Shown here: piece after piece, positions 6,971-8,664 of the stretch
How the letters are laid out: the number at the start of each line of letters is the position of its first letter
Position numbering within the stretch: the stretch's first letter is position 1
Source of the DNA: Rubrobacter sp.
GTDB lineage: Bacteria > Actinomycetota > Rubrobacteria > Rubrobacterales > Rubrobacteraceae
DNA: 8,664 bases
Direction of reading: 5' to 3'
Assembly (NCBI GenBank): GCA_016781725.1
Contig: JADDPU010000065.1
Span: forward strand, 1 to 8,664
Translations under genes and position numbers: made by a program
Notes under the pieces: generated by a model
What the model saw: only the letters and a program-made list of their open reading frames with translations
Told to the model about the DNA's origin: nothing
The model's database searches: none

Positions 6971-7186
6971 TTAGTCCGCGAGGAGTTCGGAGGGATCGAC
7001 GTCGAGCGCGTCGGCAAGTTCTTCGATCGTGCTGTCCTCCGCGGTCCCGCCGCCTAGTTCCAGCTCGTTAAGGCGGTCGTAGGGAACCCCGCTCGCTTGC
7101 TCCAACCGGCGTGGCGTGAGACCCCTGGACATCCTGAGCTCCCGCAAGCGTTCCCCGCTTATCTGTGGTTTTTCTCTCTCTTCCAT
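6971..7186 (-). CDS. Small XRE-family helix-turn-helix regulator
   Basis: A 71-residue protein consisting almost entirely of one Cro/C1-type DNA-binding domain. After a short charged N-terminus, 'SGERLRELRMSRGLTPRRL' gives helices 1 and 2. 'EQASGVPYDRLNELELGGG' is the recognition-helix region (about residues 29-47), and 'STIEELADALDVDPSELL' supplies the closing helices typical of the family. There is no attached sensor or peptidase domain. Such stand-alone proteins serve as repressors in mobile elements, as antitoxins or as housekeeping regulators; no toxin partner is adjacent. No Shine-Dalgarno sequence precedes the ATG; instead a promoter is placed for leaderless transcription. The gene sits beside a decayed insertion sequence and a palindrome, which may be its operator. 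Confidence 0.85.
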   Translation of the reverse strand: MEEREKPQISGERLRELRMSRGLTPRRLEQASGVPYDRLNELELGGGTAEDSTIEELADALDVDPSELLAD

Positions 7187-7192
7187 GCCGAC

Positions 7193-7222
7193 ATTCTACC
7201 GAAATAAGCTAGAGGGTGTCGA
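7193..7222 (-). promoter_or_regulatory. Sigma-70-type promoter for the regulator gene, leaderless configuration
   Basis: On the minus strand TCGACA (7222-7217; five of six bases match TTGACA) is followed by 18 bases and TAGAAT (7198-7193; five of six match TATAAT). Six bases then separate the -10 box from the ATG at 7186. A normal start site seven bases after the -10 box would be the A of the ATG. This fits the absence of a ribosome binding site. Confidence 0.65.
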
Positions 7223-7227
7223 ATATT

Positions 7228-7261
7228 CTTTAGCCCTTCCCCTTACGGCTCGACTTTAGCC
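7228..7261. repeat. Short direct repeat near the likely left end of the decayed insertion sequence
   Basis: CTTTAGCC occurs at 7228-7235 and again at 7254-7261, a 26-base period. It lies between the regulator promoter and the transposase remnant, where the left edge of the element should be. I could not identify a terminal inverted repeat or target duplication. Confidence 0.3.
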
Positions 7262-7277
7262 ATTTGCGGGTGAAAGG

Positions 7278-7341
7278 GGTAGGGTACGTTCTCGTCACGG
7301 CGATCTGCCAAAGAAGAGGTGATCGAAATGCGTACCCTACC
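7278..7341 (+). repeat. Inverted repeat enclosing the transposase ribosome binding site
   Basis: GGTAGGGTACG (7278-7288) and CGTACCCTACC (7331-7341) are perfect 11-base complements separated by 42 bases. The right arm covers codons 2-5 of the transposase remnant, and its ribosome binding site GAGGTGA (7316-7322) falls in the loop. A transcript reading through from outside the element could fold over the start region and block translation, as known for IS10 and IS50. That function is inferred here. Confidence 0.55.
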
Positions 7342-8241
7342 GACCACGATGATACGGCTTTTGGTCCCTTTCGCGCCACTTTTCTCAAAGCGCGTCCGGC
7401 AAAATGCCCAGGTTCTTCTGATGGACGCTTTTCCGCAGCTCCGGACCGGCGAACGGTCAGCTCGGCCTTGCGTGCGATGGGCTTGACCAAGAGAAACGCT
7501 CCCATCGTTACCATCGGGTTCTCAGCCACGCCAGCTGGTCGAGCCGGAAGGTAAGTCGCGTGTGGTTAGGGTTGCTGGTAGAGGCGTTCGTGCTAGAAGG
7601 AAATCCGTTGGTTGTGGGCATCGAAGAGACGCTGGGGTAGGAAGATCTCTGCCAGGGGCGTCTACCGCGACCCGGTGCGTTCGAGCCCTGAAACCCACGT
7701 GAAGAGCAGCAAGCTGCGATGGGTGTGTGTAATGCTTTTGGTGGAGACCCCGTGGGTTTCTGGAGTCTGAGCCTTAGCCTTCCTCCCGGCTCTGGCTCCT
7801 TCCGAAGGTTATGCCGCCAGGCGGGGAAGACGCCACAAGAAGATAACTGAGTGGGTTTGGCCACTGCTCGTTTTGCTGGCAACCGCTCCTTTTGCTGAGG
7901 TGTTGGTACTCACAGCGAGGGATAGTGACCGTAGCCGATCGCGCTTACGCTTCCTTGAAGCTCCTCGAGCGTTGCCGGACTCTCACGAAGCCGATCACCT
8001 TCATCACTCGCTTACGGCTGGATGCCGCCCTTTACGAGCCTACTCCCGCGCGCCGTCCCGGACAGAGAGGGAGGCCTCGTCTGAAGGGCGTACGCCTCCT
8101 GCCCGATCTTTCGGTGGTGGCCGATGTGACCCGAGGGCCCTCCGGCAACCCACTACGATCGCTAACTGGCATTCGCAAGGAGAGTTCAAAATTCAGGCCC
8201 TTCTGCGTACCGACCTTAACGGCGATCCGAAGAAGATCCTC
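7328..8241 (+). pseudogene. Decayed IS701-like DDE transposase
   Basis: A transposase of the IS701-like/DDE-endonuclease group, broken beyond function. It starts at ATG 7328 behind GAGGTGA with a five-base spacer: 'RLLVPFAPLFSKRV'. The reading then jumps frame near 7430 ('RTVSSALRAMGL'), near 7500 ('RYHRVLSHASWSS...LLVEAFVLEGNPLVVGIEET') and near 7635 ('ISARGVYRDPVRSS'). A TGA at 7768 replaces a Trp codon before 'ALAFLPALAPSE'. The frame jumps again near 7915 ('IVTVADRAYASLKLLERC', 'FITRLRLDAALYEP', 'RRPGQRGRPRLKG'). A probable internal deletion near 8130-8170 precedes 'GEFKIQALLRTDLNGDP', and resemblance ends at 'KKIL' (8241). The first catalytic acid is Glu (7623-7625) where the family has Asp. 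The second Asp (7937-7939) survives. The third acidic region and the last part of the protein are missing. Motif matching is from memory, so the exact IS name is open. Confidence 0.85.
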
Positions 8242-8259
8242 TGTTTGCGGAACCCAAGT

Positions 8260-8607
8260 TCAGGAGGTTTTGTACTTTCGGGCCGCGACCTTGACGGCGT
8301 CGAGGGGGTAGGTCGAGGTGTGGAAAGTCAGCTTGCCCTGGGCGGTCAGGACCATAAACTCGGCAAGGTCGTTGAAGGTGCCGACGAGGTTACCTATCAT
8401 GTTCGTTCGGTGGAGATGAAGTCTATCGTAGCGGACCTCAATGGTGCCGCCGTAGCCGATCAGGTAGTGGGAGCCGCCGGGCCGGGTCATCTGCCAAACG
8501 CCGTCCTCGGCGCCGCGCTCGCCGATGTAGTCGAAGACGACCCCGGCGCCATACCCGGCCGTCATCTCCGGCACCGTGTCCAGGTAGCCGTCTCCGACTT
8601 CTAAGCT
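8260..8607 (-). pseudogene. Zinc-type alcohol dehydrogenase fragment, truncated at both ends
   Basis: About 110 codons match the nucleotide-binding C-terminal half of medium-chain zinc-dependent (NAD-type) alcohol dehydrogenases: 'GAGVVFDYIGERGAEDG', 'MTRPGGSHYLIGYGGTIEV', 'NMIGNLVGTFNDLAEFM', 'TAQGKLTFHTSTYPLDAV'. A full enzyme has about 340-350 residues. The N-terminal catalytic domain with the zinc ligands and the start of the Rossmann fold are absent; the frame runs into a TAG at 8635-8637. The C-terminal ~20 residues usual after 'TYPLDAV' are replaced by unrelated sequence ending at TGA 8260-8262. A GTG at 8574 could initiate, but the product could not be an active dehydrogenase. This is best read as a remnant left by deletion or insertion next to the transposase. 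Confidence 0.8.
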
Positions 8608-8664
8608 CTCGTCCGTAAGAATGATAGTTACAGGCTATCGTTAGTGGGAGTTAGGGAGTTAACG
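8608..8664. other. AT-richer sequence with short repeats at the window edge
   Basis: Base composition drops abruptly to about half GC. GATAG (8623-8627) faces CTATC (8635-8639). CGTTA (8639-8643) faces TAACG (8660-8664), with GTTAG repeated between them. This may be the edge of another element that cut off the alcohol dehydrogenase N-terminal part, but the window ends before it can be judged. Confidence 0.3.

Noticed and set aside
6971..7186. Toxin-antitoxin pair involving the small XRE protein
   Set aside because: No adjacent gene resembles a toxin (HigB/RelE, HipA, PIN or similar); the neighbours are a palindrome, unassigned mini-ORFs and a dead transposase.
7508..7882. 124-codon minus-strand frame across the transposase remnant
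   Set aside because: Antisense of recognisable transposase motifs on the plus strand; no independent support.
7328..8241. Programmed ribosomal frameshifting in the transposase
   Set aside because: There are too many frame changes, an additional nonsense codon, a changed catalytic residue and a missing C-terminus; this is decay, not recoding.
7873..8604. 243-codon plus-strand frame spanning the transposase remnant and the alcohol dehydrogenase fragment
   Set aside because: It joins out-of-frame and in-frame transposase pieces to the antisense of the dehydrogenase fragment; a chance read-through, not a fusion gene.

Overview
The window is a high-GC bacterial chromosomal segment. Strongly G/C-biased third codon positions and the character of the proteins suggest an actinobacterium, and a Rubrobacter-like lineage is my best guess. 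That guess rests on overall protein resemblance and GC character only, not on a database search. I found no prophage, CRISPR array, rRNA or tRNA gene, or recognisable defence or biosynthetic system.

Layout. (1) Positions 1-294 hold the C-terminal end of a GroEL chaperonin; the rest lies before the window. (2) A 346-base gap without a convincing gene follows. (3) Positions 641-4021 encode a complete single-chain pyruvate carboxylase with biotin carboxylase, carboxyltransferase, and biotin carrier domains. (4) Sixty bases later on the same strand comes a complete NAD-type aldehyde dehydrogenase (4082-5602) with a strong ribosome binding site and a small hairpin just before it. (5) After a 280-base gap, a glutathione S-transferase-like gene lies on the minus strand (5886-6491). 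(6) From about 6500 to 6970 the sequence is less GC-rich and carries two overlapping mini-ORFs and a long interrupted palindrome. (7) A 71-residue XRE-type helix-turn-helix protein lies on the minus strand (6971-7186). Its apparent promoter is placed so that transcription would begin at the start codon (leaderless mRNA). (8) From about 7230 to the end is a gene graveyard: a heavily frameshifted IS701-like DDE transposase remnant (7328 to about 8241), then a zinc-type alcohol dehydrogenase fragment on the opposite strand that has lost both ends.

How the genes relate. Pyruvate carboxylase makes oxaloacetate to refill the TCA cycle. The aldehyde dehydrogenase downstream may be co-transcribed with it, but a shared pathway is not evident. 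GroEL is probably an unrelated neighbour. The right-hand third looks like a decayed insertion and deletion site. The most unusual signals are the leaderless promoter of the regulator, the 42-base symmetric dyad directly after it, an inverted repeat that would place the transposase ribosome binding site in a loop, and the junction between two truncated pseudogenes. None amounts to a clear new biological system.
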